From: Acanthosoma haemorrhoidale
Lineage: Eukaryota > Arthropoda > Insecta > Hemiptera > Acanthosomatidae
Length of the DNA: 64,000 nt
Direction of reading: 5' to 3'
Assembly (NCBI GenBank): GCA_930367205.1
Contig: OV884009.1
Span: 81,613,189 to 81,677,188, forward strand
Shown here: positions 1 to 10,623 of the stretch, piece after piece
Layout of the letters: every line of letters begins with the position of its first letter
Position numbering within the stretch: the stretch's first letter is position 1
The notes under the pieces: model-generated
Database searches by the model: none
Seen by the model: the letters and a program-made list of their open reading frames with translations, nothing else
What the model was told of the DNA's origin: nothing
Position numbers and translations under genes: made by a program

Positions 1-358
1 TCTTCTTCCATTCTAAGAAAAATTCGCCAACATAAGAACTAACTTCAGCATCCATTTGTATTTTTTATTTTTACCTAACATAGTTCTCTTCATTTAAACT
101 CAGCGTGATTGCAAAAAAAGCTAGCGCATAGAACGGCACTGTTCATTACCCAGTGAGCAACTGGAATGAAATGGCGTCTTTTATGACTTAAGTTAACCCG
201 ACCGCGAGCTGATCTGACGGGACCTTGATCTCTATAAAAAATCGGTTAAAATAAAGGTTAACCTAGGAGAACTAGTCATAGACTTTTTCATGTTCATGAC
301 TTAAATTTATTAGTTGTTTTTTATTCTATAAGTTATGTTATTATTATATTCTCGCTCG

Positions 359-523
359 GAATTGACTATGAAAATATGGAGTTTGATTACAGGGAGGACA
401 AACGGTCGGGGACGGTATTGTGGGTCAGATATTCCTTATGATGTATTCACCGGCAATAGTGTGATAAATGGAAAGGGATTCGTTTAAACGATAGCTTCTG
501 TAGATTGCGGAGGCACTGGATGC
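359..523 (+). pseudogene. CUB-domain relic (partial, broken)
   Basis: Read in the frame starting at 359, the + strand gives a stretch containing GRYCGSDIP, then TGNS, then NGKGF, a stop (TAA at 485-487), and then ASVDCGG. In CUB domains of secreted and membrane proteins (cubilin and astacin-type proteins), the C-terminal half reads roughly G-R-Y/F-C-G-x-x-x-P, S/T-x-G-N-S, S-D-x-S-x-x-G-x-G-F, and the next CUB begins C-G-G. The order and spacing fit this pattern, but the strand between TGNS and NGKGF appears deleted, and an in-frame stop separates the first repeat from the following CGG. No flanking exon or signal peptide is visible. I infer a decayed exon or pseudogene fragment of a multi-CUB protein. 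The match rests on motif recognition only, over about 55 codons. Confidence 0.4.
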
Positions 524-820
524 CGTGGATGACAGATCAGCGGAATTCCGAGGACATTGATTTTCGAATTGAATGCTATCTCAATTATGAATGCCGTCAT
601 TAGTGGCTGAGACCTGGCTCTGGATCAGAAATGATTACAGATCTGCTCCAAATGACGCCAGACCAGTGAACCCTCTCAACCAACTCAATTGAAATCGCAC
701 CAGTAGAAATGGACTGTTGCTTATTATTATTATGTATTATGCAGAGCAGTTGTCGTAATAGTAGTAATTAATTTATCGGGTTTTCATTGAAGTTTCAACT
801 TCTGAAATTAGAAAGTACTT

Positions 821-1042
821 TAAGTCCTAAGAACAATAGTAAATGCCCCCTTAATGGGTCAGCAACAAAATCCTTCATGACGATCTAAATATACCCTACA
901 TTCTTGAACTCATCCCATCCAAGTTAATGAAATTCCATCCAAACCTATTCAACCACCCTAATCCTCTAGTACAGTCATTACACTGCGCTACTCATCCCTA
1001 TAATCCTCCTCGGAGACTAAAGCGGCAGTGGCCTTGTGTCTA
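821..1042 (+). mobile_element. Jockey-type non-LTR retrotransposon fragment (ORF2 C-terminus)
   Basis: Sequence from about 821 matches the last ~70 codons of the main Jockey family ORF2 seen intact at 58059-58601: the region encoding V-x-N-A-P, N-x-P-Y-I-L-E-L-I-P, and the final R-R-L-K-R-Q-W-P. It is diverged and stops at the end of the coding part; the 3'UTR and tail found in sibling copies are missing. No target-site duplication is visible. This is an old fragment rather than a simple insertion with a preserved 3' end. Confidence 0.8.
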
Positions 1043-1132
1043 CTGTAAATAAATAGTATACTACATGGTATACTAATCAATCACGCGAACATTTTTTTGG
1101 ATTCTTTAAAAGGTATAGAAAACAAATAATAA

Positions 1133-1142
1133 TTTATTTATT
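1133..1142 (-). terminator. tandem overlapping poly(A) signals
   Basis: The + strand reads TTTATTTATT, giving two overlapping AATAAA hexamers on the minus strand, about 145-155 nt past the TAA of the candidate exon at 1288-1494. The position suits a short 3'UTR. In AT-rich DNA this hexamer is common, so it supports the exon only weakly. Confidence 0.3.
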
Positions 1143-1287
1143 TGAAAACAATCATTATCAAGAAAGAAAGCTATAACGAATTCATTTAAATTTCAGCATG
1201 GCATAATATGTATTTCATTAACACCAATACAATTATTGAATAGGATTTTGAGTTAAATTCAAATTTGATTTAACATTCGAGTTGGTT

Positions 1288-1494
1288 TTAAGAGCTGAAA
1301 GAGTTGTTTACACCACGTTGATAGTCAACCAAAGGTCCATTCTCTCGGAGATCACAGACTGGTCCTTCACCTTCTGTAAGAGCAAGGATCTCACAAGGAT
1401 ATGAGCCGTTTATGTTGGTGAATGGTCGAGCCTCTCTTCTGTTTCTAAGACTTGGATTGAATGTGAGGCCAGTTTTTTCAAGATTTAAGCTTCC
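1288..1494 (-). CDS. candidate 3'-terminal coding exon, unrecognised protein
   Basis: On the minus strand a 69-codon frame runs from an AG acceptor (1496-1495, preceded by a weak pyrimidine tract) to a TAA at 1288. Two overlapping AATAAA signals lie about 145-155 nt downstream (minus-strand hexamers at 1142-1137 and 1138-1133). There is no ATG in the frame, so it is better read as a terminal exon than as a free ORF. Its base composition is visibly less AT-rich than its flanks. The predicted peptide is mixed in composition, has two cysteines, includes short stretches such as NINGSYPCEI and LRENGPLVDY, and shows no membrane segment or repeat. I do not recognise the family. The upstream exons, if any, would lie at higher coordinates, where two fragments on the opposite strand (2256-2370 and the 4-kb Jockey copy) sit. 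It could still be a chance open frame. Confidence 0.4.
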   Translation of the reverse strand, partial: GSLNLEKTGLTFNPSLRNRREARPFTNINGSYPCEILALTEGEGPVCDLRENGPLVDYQRGVNNSFSS

Positions 1495-1757
1495 CTGCAC
1501 ACGTGAGTAATAAGCACTTCCTTTTAAGTTCAGGATTTACGGTTTGGTGTAGTGTCATTAATATTCTTTGGTAGGATCCCTGTTCAGTGTTTTTTGAACA
1601 ACTTCAGAAGTTCAGAAGACATCTAATGATAGATAGACGTATATTGTAATAACGTATTGTAAATGTTATAAGACGTATATTGTAAGACGATATAATAAAA
1701 CAAGTGGGATTAGGCCACTTCTGTATATTTAAAACAAATGTTGAAACGGAGTGTATG

Positions 1758-1779
1758 TTCAAGATTTGTTCCTCAACAA
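1758..1779 (+). repeat. 22-bp exact repeat, copy 1
   Basis: The 22 bases at 1758-1779 (starting ttcaagattt, ending cctcaacaa) recur exactly at 2349-2370. The second copy is the 3' end of the candidate exon at 2256-2370. Copy 1 lies in otherwise featureless DNA. Confidence 0.75.
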
Positions 1780-2255
1780 TACAGTGGTGCCATCTGTAGA
1801 AAGGTTACATTTAACTGGAGGTTTAATGTAACACACATAGGTGATCTCTAGGGCGTTCCATTTTCCTGTGGAGACCGGTCTATATGTAATATGGCTTCTT
1901 TCTATAAGTTGAAAAGTTCTCTCTTGCAATCGTGGTTGAAGGTTAAAATATATATTTATGTATGATATAATATCCTGAACGTTAAATCTCTACATTTCTT
2001 ATGATTTCGTGATATCTTAAAATACGGCTACTAGATGTTAAATATTAGAAAATAATGTTAGAATATTATATTTTAGGGTAACTAATTGGTCATGGTGAAA
2101 TAGTTTCTTTTTATTTTGCACAGGAATTCTTAAATAAAATGTTTTCCAAGGGGATGTACTAGTCATTGACTATGTTTCCAATAAACTTAGAAGTGCTGCA
2201 TATTAAAGATGTAAGATGAAAGTTATTTACATTTATAATTTGGTATTTTTTTTAG

Positions 2256-2370
2256 CGGGATCAGTACTGGATTTCTCCAAGGTTGAAGAAAAACCCCCGT
2301 TTCGAAAATTGGCAGCAGAGCTCTTATCTTGCATCAAAATGAAGCACATTCAAGATTTGTTCCTCAACAA
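2256..2370 (+). CDS. candidate internal exon, unrecognised protein
   Basis: A T-rich tract followed by AG (2254-2255) precedes a 115-bp block ending at a GT (2371-2372). It is open in one frame with the same phase at both ends, and its codons look protein-like: the peptide contains VLDFSKVEEKPPFRKL and then an amphipathic leucine-rich segment, LLSCIKMKHIQDLF. A longer ATG-started frame covers 2216-2422, but its ends are low-complexity and AT-rich. I do not recognise the protein. No neighbouring exon could be joined to it with confidence. The last 22 bases also occur at 1758-1779, so the block may belong to a dispersed repeat rather than a host gene. Confidence 0.3.
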
Positions 2371-3878
2371 GTCATATACACAAATATATATAAATGCTCG
2401 ATTTTTCTTGAGCGATGTTTGATATAGTCTCTTGTTGGCACTTGTTATCTTTGTAGTTGATAAATTTTAGTTTTCAGTTGTTGACTTGGAGGGAAAGTAA
2501 TTCCCCAAAGAATTTACAAGTGTTGTTATTTCAGTTATTGGTTTGTTTCCAACAGCTGATATATACTCCCTTTTCTTGGATTCTTTGATTGGCAGAACTA
2601 TCACCAAAACATATTTTTACAAATGCTGGAGCTTATTTCAGAATCTCTCCAGGACTTTTTCTTGGTAGTTTTAAAATTCTATTCACATCAGGTTTTGTTT
2701 TTGTAAATCTGGTCAAATTTTTTGATGGATATCGATTTTTTTAAAATAGATTAAACGCTTGTTTCTTCGTTCGAATCGTCATATGACACTTACCGTTCAA
2801 GAAAAGAACCGTCTTCTTACATGGTAATTAAAGCTGATGGTGAAAAGAGAAATTGCGAATTGGTGGAGTTTTTACCGGTTTGTGTGAATAAGTGAACAGT
2901 CAATGATAGGAAACGAAACCCTAGGCTAAAAAAGAAATTTGATAACATGTGCTACTTTGTTTGCAAATAGAACTTTACCAATTGTGTTTAGAGCTGCTCA
3001 TTATGAAAAAATTAATTTCATATGGCTTGTCGAAAAACTTATTTGAATGAAGCCGCGTGAGGAGAGACGAGAAGTTTGACGCCAGAGCGGCCGGTCTACG
3101 TTAGTTGACATCCCAATACAAAATGGCCCACCCAGACCTAATTTGTTTGTTGTATGAAACTTTCCGAGCCCAGTGACCCATGGCTGTTATAGCCGACCAT
3201 GTCACAACTCAACCCGGCATGCCCCAACTTAGTTCTAAATATACATCTCTTGACAAAGGTAGCCAATTTAATAGTGGCTGTTTCCACGGCAGTTTGGTGT
3301 ATCGGCCTGTATCTGATTAAATACACCGTACACAAAACTAACGCAGAAGAATTTCTTTCAAATAATGAATACAAAATAAATTAGAAGAGACTGAACCACG
3401 GAACAACCAGTTTTCTTATTTTATGGAATGAGGCATGCGTTCTTGTCAATTTTGGATGTATTTCATTATCAGAAACCCTTTTTTTCACCCTGTCTGATCT
3501 TCGCCAAACCCCTCTTCGTTTTTGTAAAGAATTAACTTGATTTAAAAAAAAAAACATTTTTGATGTATCATAGAAAAAACTTTGAATTCGTCAATAATAT
3601 GTAATCTGTGTTTTGTTCAACTGTTACCACCAAAAGTGAATAAAACCGCTATTGACACTGTGTTCGCTTTTAATCTCCACAGGTTTTTTTTTTAGAAGCA
3701 TGAAATTTTGAAAGGGTCCATTTGATTCCTTGATGATGTTGAGAATAAAATAATCTAGAAGAAAAATTAGGAAGGGTCATTAAAAATTTAATTATTATTA
3801 AAAAAATCTATCAAATTGATTAGAGTTACTAAATTAAATATATTGAAGTAAGGATGAATTATATTGTCATCTATTAAG
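2371..3878. other. no supported gene
   Basis: AT-rich spacer. A GC-richer patch at 3040-3330 has short open frames on both strands (for example 3138-3374 minus and 3199-3384 plus), but none has recognisable motifs or consistent splice signals. I see nothing supportable here. Confidence 0.5.
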
Positions 3879-3955
3879 ATTCGGTTTACGAAACGACGGT
3901 AGTTATGAAAGTAATATTTTCGAGGTTGGAAGATGACGTGGAAAATATAGAGGTA
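3879..3955 (+). repeat. dispersed repeat A, copy 1
   Basis: This stretch (core: ttcggtttacgaaa, then gaaagtaatatttt) aligns with 6971-7050 with scattered differences. Both copies lie a short distance upstream of a truncated Jockey insertion on the same strand. They may be remnants of an unidentified interspersed repeat. Confidence 0.45.
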
Positions 3956-4093
3956 TGAGAGGTCAATTCTAAATAAAAAATTTCAATCATATTAAAAAGG
4001 ATACCACATTGAAGGCCTCGATGTCCTGCCACACTCTTACAAATCACAAAAAGCCCTTACCACTGCACAACTGTCAATAAAACAATTACCCTT

Positions 4094-4104
4094 TATTGTG
4101 TGAT
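4094..4104 (+). repeat. target-site duplication, left (tattgtgtgat)
   Basis: The 11-bp sequence tattgtgtgat directly precedes the truncated Jockey copy and recurs at 4514-4524 directly after its tail. This is expected of target-primed reverse transcription. Confidence 0.85.
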
Positions 4105-4513
4105 TTCAATCAAAAGTCCTGAGAACAATAGTAAATGCCCCTTATTATGTCAGCAACAAAACCCTTCATAACGACCTTAATATACCCTACATTCTAGAAC
4201 TCATCCCTTCCAAGTTTACGAAATTTTACAGTAGCCTTTCCAACCACCCTAATCCTGTAGCACAGTCACTGCACTGCGTCACTCATCCCTATAATCCTCC
4301 TCGGAGACTGAAACGGCAGTGGCCTCGTGACCTGCTATAATCAAGTGACAGTGGGAGTCCTGGCAATGGCCAGTTTCTCCAATCATGTCCTGAATGAATG
4401 AGCGAGTGAATGATGAAATGTAAATATGGTATGAATGATCGTATATCTTAATTACTTATTGCCTAGCAAGGCAGATTGTAATTTTAGCACAATAAAGGAA
4501 TTATATATATATA
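4105..4513 (+). mobile_element. Jockey-type retrotransposon, 5'-truncated, short 3'UTR form
   Basis: The copy begins inside the ORF2 C-terminal region (the part encoding Q-S-K-V-L-R-T-I-V-N-A-P) and runs through the ORF2 end and a 3'UTR with two ATGAATGA-type repeats, to AGCACAATAAAGGAATT and a (TA)n tail. It is bounded by an 11-bp direct repeat (4094-4104 and 4514-4524). The 3'UTR is the short form: the block after CCAATCATGTCCTG jumps straight to GAATGAGCGAGTG, omitting about 150-170 bp found in the copies at 18.9 kb and 41.4 kb. It cannot encode an active protein. The AT microsatellite tail instead of pure poly(A) is notable. Confidence 0.9.
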
Positions 4514-4524
4514 TATTGTGTGAT
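4514..4524 (+). repeat. target-site duplication, right (tattgtgtgat)
   Basis: Right partner of 4094-4104, immediately following the (TA)n tail. Confidence 0.85.
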
Positions 4525-6931
4525 GGGTCGACTTCATTTTTTGTTTCGTCTTTACACTGGCGAAACCTGTTACGCAGAGGTCAGCATCATGTTCAAGCAC
4601 TCATATTGGTGATTCCATCCGACATGAAATATACTCGAACAGTCATGCACTCTTCTCGCACTATTTATTAGAAATAGATGTCATTTTCAAACTTTTATGG
4701 TGATTATAAATTTAATAAGGCTTGTGAATGTCTTGTTCGGTAGCAACAAAACTTCAGCACATGAGATACCGCCCATAGGGTCTTTGGGACAACTTCAGTG
4801 TAAGGTAGTTAGCAACTTTCTTGATTAATTAATAATTTGCATAAATAGCATATGGAGCCATTAGGTATTCTCAAAGAATCCACATTTTTCCACAATACTC
4901 TCATAAATAGTTTGAAGAATGATAAAGTCCATGACACGTCATACATTTCTTGCCCCATATGAGCTAGATTAAAAAAAATAATATTTGGACAGGGCAATCG
5001 AAGATTTTCTCATTTGACGGCTTGCTCTACTTCTTAACTAACTCTGTAAACCTTCTAGCCAAGTCAACATCAAGTCTTTAGCTGTACAAACTCAACCTTG
5101 CAAAACTTCACACCATTGTCTGGTGGCGACCAACAGAAAGGACTAGCATCTAGTCCTTAGATTTGATTTTAATGAAATATTACTTAAATGCTACATTTTA
5201 AATATTAAAAAAATCAATAAAGGTTAGATATGGTATTTAAGTATAATGCGTTGGTGGGGTGAATACGACAAATAATAGATATTAATATTTAGAAAATAAC
5301 GAGATTAGATTTTTCACTCCTTATCTCATATAAACATATTACGTTTCAGAGTGCATTAATGAATTTAATGCTATTTTTGTCAGAATATACCTACGTTGAT
5401 TAAAATTGTTTGAAAGACGGATGAGATGTTGATTAAATTGTTGTGTTTTATTTAAATTGAGCAACACTTGAGACTGACACTCAGGTGGGGGTCATATTAC
5501 ACAATATTGCTCAGTATCAGATTTATGCTGTTAAATCATGTATAAGCAATCACCCTGCTATATCACATGACAAAGGACTGAGTAAACCCAACCGGATCAA
5601 AATTAACAAGTAACAGTAGCCATATTCGAAACGCTATTCTGACAACAGTTTGGACCTAATCCAAAGAAGACTTTGGATTTCCTAAATTCTCAAGGTATTT
5701 AATGTACCCTCCCAATTTTTTTCTTGTAAATTTTTGAAAAGAATATGAAACAACTAATTCGTCATTTTATTTGTCACTGAAAATACTTTTTCCATAAATG
5801 AAAAAAAAAAAAAATGTAAGACGCTAAAATATATTTTTATAGTTTTAAACACATGCTATCAAAAAATGGTACGAAATAATTTTTATTTAAGATAAATATT
5901 TTTAAAAAATCCTATTGAAATCAGCTCGAAAATAATAAACAAAAATTATTTTTTGGTGATATATTTTGCCAATGTTACTATATTTTATTACTATTATATC
6001 CTCAACCTTAAGTAGGATATTAGGCCATTAAATTATATTAGCGACTTAAAAAACCTGAGATGGAAAGGAGAAGCTAGTCAGCTAAATGATATGGGGCCAA
6101 CTTTATTAATGTGTGATTTGTTTTCCATACATCATGGTATTGCGTCATAAGCATATTCTATGCCGTTATAGCATTTTTAAAAGTTTGGAGTGGTTAAGTA
6201 ATTCTTACGACCACTACGGTAAATAACATACTCACAGACAGTTATATGAAACATGGTTGGTTGTCCCACACCCAGGGTGAGACTGGAGTCTACCTTCTGC
6301 CAAATCACCAGCAGCCAAGCCTATATACCGAGTCACCTTTATCTCCAGTCAAAATTCCACAACTAAGATACATGAATCATGGTAGTCACTATAGTAAAAC
6401 CATTATATGTATTTACGCTTAATTATTCTTTATGAACATTTATTTTGCCTATTAAGAAACTATTTCACTATACAAATATATAAGGCTTAGTGTATATTAT
6501 TTAACAAGGTTAACCTTCCAAGTATATAATATACTATTAATTATTTAAAATTAAATTTGTAGTAAGCATGAAATCTCAAACTAACTTTTAGGTCAGGGAC
6601 AATCTTTTAGATAAATCCAAATAAAATTGTTACGAAAGAAGAATGCAACAATATGTATATATATGTCGCTGGCAGACAGTCATATTCGTCATTTACTGAA
6701 ATGACTAGGTAGATGGCCAAAAAGCGACGCTTTGACTATACGACTAGACGCTTCCTCAAATGTCCAGACACTTGATTAACTTCGCCCACTATTTAGTCAG
6801 TTGGTCAAACAAGATAAAAACACAACTGCAATCGAGGCGTTTGAAGCGCCAATGGGAAAAGTTATTTCAGTTCGGGAAGCAGTTTTTTTTTCTTAGTTTG
6901 AGGTTTAGGGCTTTGCTAAATGTAATTCTAA
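4525..6931. other. spacer with one perfect hairpin
   Basis: AT-rich sequence without recognisable coding content. At 5138-5158 there is a perfect 9-bp inverted repeat (aaggactag / ctagtcctt) with a 3-nt loop. A short open frame on minus at 4809-4997 and one on + at 4435-4671 lack any supporting signal. Confidence 0.5.
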
Positions 6932-6996
6932 ATTGCCAACACCACAGTATAAAAGATATTTTATATAAAAAATTCGGTTCACGAAATGTTGGCAAT
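6932..6996. repeat. 10-bp inverted repeat (attgccaaca / tgttggcaat)
   Basis: Perfect 10-bp arms at 6932-6941 and 6987-6996 flank a 45-bp AT-rich spacer. The right arm overlaps dispersed repeat A copy 2. It could be a MITE remnant, but no flanking target duplication is clear. Confidence 0.4.
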
Positions 6997-7050
6997 AGCG
7001 AAAGTAATATTTTATAGGTTGCAACAGAAAGTTTTAAGCTGAAAATATAT
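6971..7050 (+). repeat. dispersed repeat A, copy 2
   Basis: Matches 3879-3955 (shared cores ttcggttyacgaaa and gaaagtaatatttt). It lies about 190 bp upstream of the Jockey copy starting at 7243. Confidence 0.45.
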
Positions 7051-7230
7051 GTGGGGTCAAAGTAAAAATTCAATAAGTGCGCCTATAAAGTTTTAAAACT
7101 GGCGTATAAAAAACTTTATCAGGCAAAATCCCCAGATGACTGTACTACCCACTTCCAAGCTTCCGAGATACCTATAAAATATTTACTCAACTATTTCAAA
7201 ATAATTTACTGCTTGGGTGTAAATGTTTTT

Positions 7231-7242
7231 GAAATATCAAAA
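7231..7242 (+). repeat. probable target-site duplication, left
   Basis: gaaatatcaaaa here and gaaatataaaaa at 8067-8078 differ at one base and bracket the Jockey copy. The first few bases of the right member overlap the usual 3' end of the element, so the exact length is uncertain. Confidence 0.55.
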
Positions 7243-8066
7243 GCAGTCTTGTCATCTAACCCAGACCCCGACATAACATCCCATAACCTTCAAAAACACC
7301 TTGACGAGATCGAGTATTGGTGCAACCAATGGCGGATCAAAGTTAATGAAGCAAAATGTTCCCACATTACCTTCACCCTTTGCCGCAAGTCTTGTCCACT
7401 AGTTTATTTTAATTCTATTCCTCTCCCTGTATCCGAGACAGTACGGTACTTAGGCTTCCATCTCGACAAACGACTGACCTGGAACCCACATACGAGACTA
7501 AAAAGACAAGAACTAAACTGACGCTTTGGACAACTGTACAGACTACTTCAAAGGACATTCCATCTCTCAATAGAAAATAATCTACTAATCTACAAAGTTA
7601 TACTTAAACCAATCTGGACATACGGAATAGAGCTATGGGGGACAGCAAAAAAGTCGAACATCAAGCGTATCCAATCCTTTCAATCAAAAGTCCTGAGTAC
7701 AATAGTAAATGCCCCTTATTATGTCAGCAAGAAAACCCTTCATAACAACCTTAATATACCCTACATTATAGAACTCATCCCTTCCTAGTTTATGAAATTC
7801 CACAGTAGCCTTTTCAACCACCCTAATCCTGTAGAACAGTTATTGCACTCATCTCTATAATCCTCCTCGGAGACTGAAACGGCAGTGGCCTCGTGACCTG
7901 CTATAATCGCGTGACAGAGGGAGTCCTGGCAATGGCCAGTTTCTCCAATCATGTCTTATTGTATGAATGAGCGAGTGAATGATGAATTGTAAATATGGTA
8001 TGAATGATAGTATATCTTAATTACTTATTGCCTAGCAAGGCAGATTGTAATTTTAGCACAATAAAG
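7243..8066 (+). mobile_element. Jockey-type retrotransposon, 5'-truncated, short 3'UTR form
   Basis: The copy starts just after the reverse-transcriptase A-D-D motif (first preserved peptide around S-N-P-D-P-D-I) and continues through the thumb and C-terminal region of ORF2. An A-to-T change converts the codon after Q-E-L-N into TGA (7519-7521), and a second Lys codon in the L-I-P-S-K region is TAG. The rest of the frame is otherwise close to the 58-kb copy. The 3'UTR is the short form and ends AGCACAATAAAGG. A near-perfect 12-bp direct repeat flanks it. It is a dead insertion, but young enough to keep most of its frame. Confidence 0.88.
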
Positions 8067-8078
8067 GAAATATAAAAA

Positions 8079-9179
8079 AGTTTATTATTGCTCAAATAAA
8101 AAATATGGTGATAAATATGGCTTGTGTTATAAGCGAATGAATTGATATCATAGAGAAATAAATGTTTTTAATCAATAACATGTGTCATACAGAACATTTA
8201 TCTAAATATCTGTCACAGTTTATTTTAAGTTTGAAAACAGTAAATTAAAGTTTAACGGTATTTACTGCATGGAATACTTATACAAATCATTAATTCACAC
8301 GTGTTCCTAACCATTGATTGTATATACCCAGAACAAGTAGTAGACATATTTTTGTGGAATAGAGACATTCTAAGAGTAATTAATTATAAATAAACATTTA
8401 TTTTTGTGTATTAATTTTTATATTATATGTTTTATGCAAATAACCGTTGTGTTGACCACACATATTATATAATTTTTAATTAATAATTTCGGGGAGGGGA
8501 GCTGTACCCCGGACCATGGCCACTGGCTATGAACTAGAAGGAAAGAAGCAATAATTAATAATAAAAAGATGGAGATAACAGAATTCTAGAAAATGAAAAG
8601 TCATTTTGTAATAATGGTTCAATTTCTGGGACTTAATAGTTAACTTTCTGTAATAATTGGCATTGTAAAGAGAACCATTCCTAGAAAAACGATGTACTGT
8701 GCTGGCGTGAATATAATTAGGAATAACTGGGTGGTTTAATTATAGTAGCTATTCGCTACATTAACAATAATTGGTTCTGGTATGAAGCTCTGTTCCAGAA
8801 ACAGCAGGCAAAGTTAAAATTAATTAAACTAAATTATATTCACAGTTTAATCAGTATACAAAACAAAATTCGGAACGCCTGGCGGAATTTCGGAAATGGC
8901 GTCTGTTGAAATTATACACAAATACATTTTCATCAAAATGTGGAAAAGAAATACATTATTGTGAAAAGCTTCAATGGATTGAAAAATTCAAGTGTTAGGT
9001 GCTTGAGATTTATTGACAGTTTTATTGACTTTTTGTAATGATAGACCACTTAAGCCTGTAGAGACAGTTCACATTATTAGTCAAGCCGTAGATATCTTCA
9101 ATTAGATACGCTGCTTAATATGATTTACAAAACGCTTGATGAAGAAGTGAGGACAAAGGAAGGTTTTTACCGTCGTTGC
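8079..9179. other. no supported gene
   Basis: AT-rich spacer; nothing recognised on either strand. Confidence 0.5.
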
Positions 9180-9372
9180 TAGGTGGTGCTGAAGGGGCTT
9201 TGACTTGCAGTGGGCGTTTCCTCTAAAACGGACACTTTTTCATTCAAGTAGCTACTCGTTTATCCTCACGAGATTGAATTCACTCACCTCAAAAATCACT
9301 GAATTAGCCAGGGATTGAATCGGGGTATCCACAGTTATAAGTCAGTGCTTACTTTAAGACCAAGGGGACACT
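9180..9372 (-). mobile_element. tRNA-derived SINE-like element
   Basis: On the minus strand the first ~65 bases read like a tRNA gene. An A-box-like TGGTCTTAAAGTAAGC lies at 9362-9347, then a segment with the anticodon-loop-like CTTATAA, then a B-box-like GATTCAATCC with T-arm context at 9321-9307. CTTATAA is the loop of tRNA-Ile(UAU), but the flanking stem does not pair well. A non-tRNA body follows (about 9305-9180). The A-to-B box spacing suits RNA polymerase III transcription. The 3' limit is arbitrary, and no target duplication was found. It could also be a tRNA pseudogene. Confidence 0.4.
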
Positions 9373-9739
9373 CAATTAGTGATTTTTGATTGATTTTATT
9401 TTTCAATTGCAAACTAACTATTTATTAATTATTGATGCTCTTGAGTGAGGGTTTTCAGTTTTGATAAAACCAACGAAACCCTAACAGTAAATGAATCTTC
9501 TTTTTGAGAAATCGAGATAATTTCCTTATTTCATTTCTGTAACATGGGCTCATTCCATATACTTGTCAGACACTAGAGGCCTCTTCTGAAACTAAAATGC
9601 TAACTATAACTAACTCAAATTTAAATGCAATTAATACTGATGGCTAAAATATTTACTTATTTATATGTAGGGTAACAAAAACAAAAAAAGGTCATTAAAG
9701 GGGTCAAAGCGACAGAATTTTATCGGGCAATTTGTCATC

Positions 9740-10090
9740 TGTGGCAGGAAATTGACACAAAACACGGCACAGCCAACTATGGGGTTGAAAATGTGTATCT
9801 TGTGTTATACAGTTGTGCAACTTTCAGGGTGGTGGCGTGTAATTTGTTCGAGAAGAAAACTGGTTTTGATTTTCTCCACTGCGGCGCCCGTTATCGCCAG
9901 GGTCTTAGACGAGATTCCACTCACGCGAGCCGGATCTGCAGGGAGTAGGTGTAATTCATATATTTACCTGGCTCTACGATGCAGGCACGTAACACAGGAC
10001 CTGGCGCCCTGTCGGTTAGAGTCTACACGGAGAGATCACCTGGAATGTGCTCTTGTCTGTAGTGCTGGACCGCAACCCTGATTTTTCAAC
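9740..10090. other. GC-rich block with open frames, unrecognised
   Basis: This block is clearly richer in GC than its flanks. The + strand has an ATG-started frame at 9752-10081 (109 aa, several Cys and Arg). The minus strand has a possible donor (CCAG followed by gtaaat, near 9970) and a possible acceptor (ctccctgcag). I cannot decide the coding strand or name a family. Confidence 0.25.
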
Positions 10091-10615
10091 CTTTCAACTA
10101 TTAAGGAACTTCTTAAACTGTTTTTCTTCAAAGTAATTCTGAAATAAAGACGTTTTATGTTGGTACTTTTATGCGTGTTAGACACAAAAAAATTAAACCT
10201 CTCCTAACATATCTTTTACGTTTCATATAATCAGCCATCAATTACAATTACATACAAAAAGACATAATTTAATAAATAATTAGACTTGAATTAATAAAAA
10301 GATTAAAACAAAACACCTATGAATCATGTTATATTTTAAATTGTACCAATTCATTGTCCATACACCGAACTGGTAACCTTACTGTAAAAATTAATTAAGA
10401 TTTTAAATTAGAATCTCTGGCATACTGGCGGATAAATAGATAAGTTCAGTGTGATGATCTGACTCCAATAGATCGTAGAGGGTGTGCCCTGAGAGTGCAC
10501 GATCGAGAAGAGGAACAGGTGTTTAAGCAGGGCAGTTAATGACCATGGGGCTTATATAGCCAACCCCGACCTATAGTATATATAATTAGTATATAGATAT
10601 AATTAGTATATAGAT
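10091..10615. other. spacer with short tandem repeat
   Basis: AT-rich. From about 10575 to 10635 there are three near-tandem copies of a motif like ttagtatatagata, leading into the TATA-like element of the next feature. No gene seen. Confidence 0.45.
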
Positions 10616-10623
10616 ATAAATAG

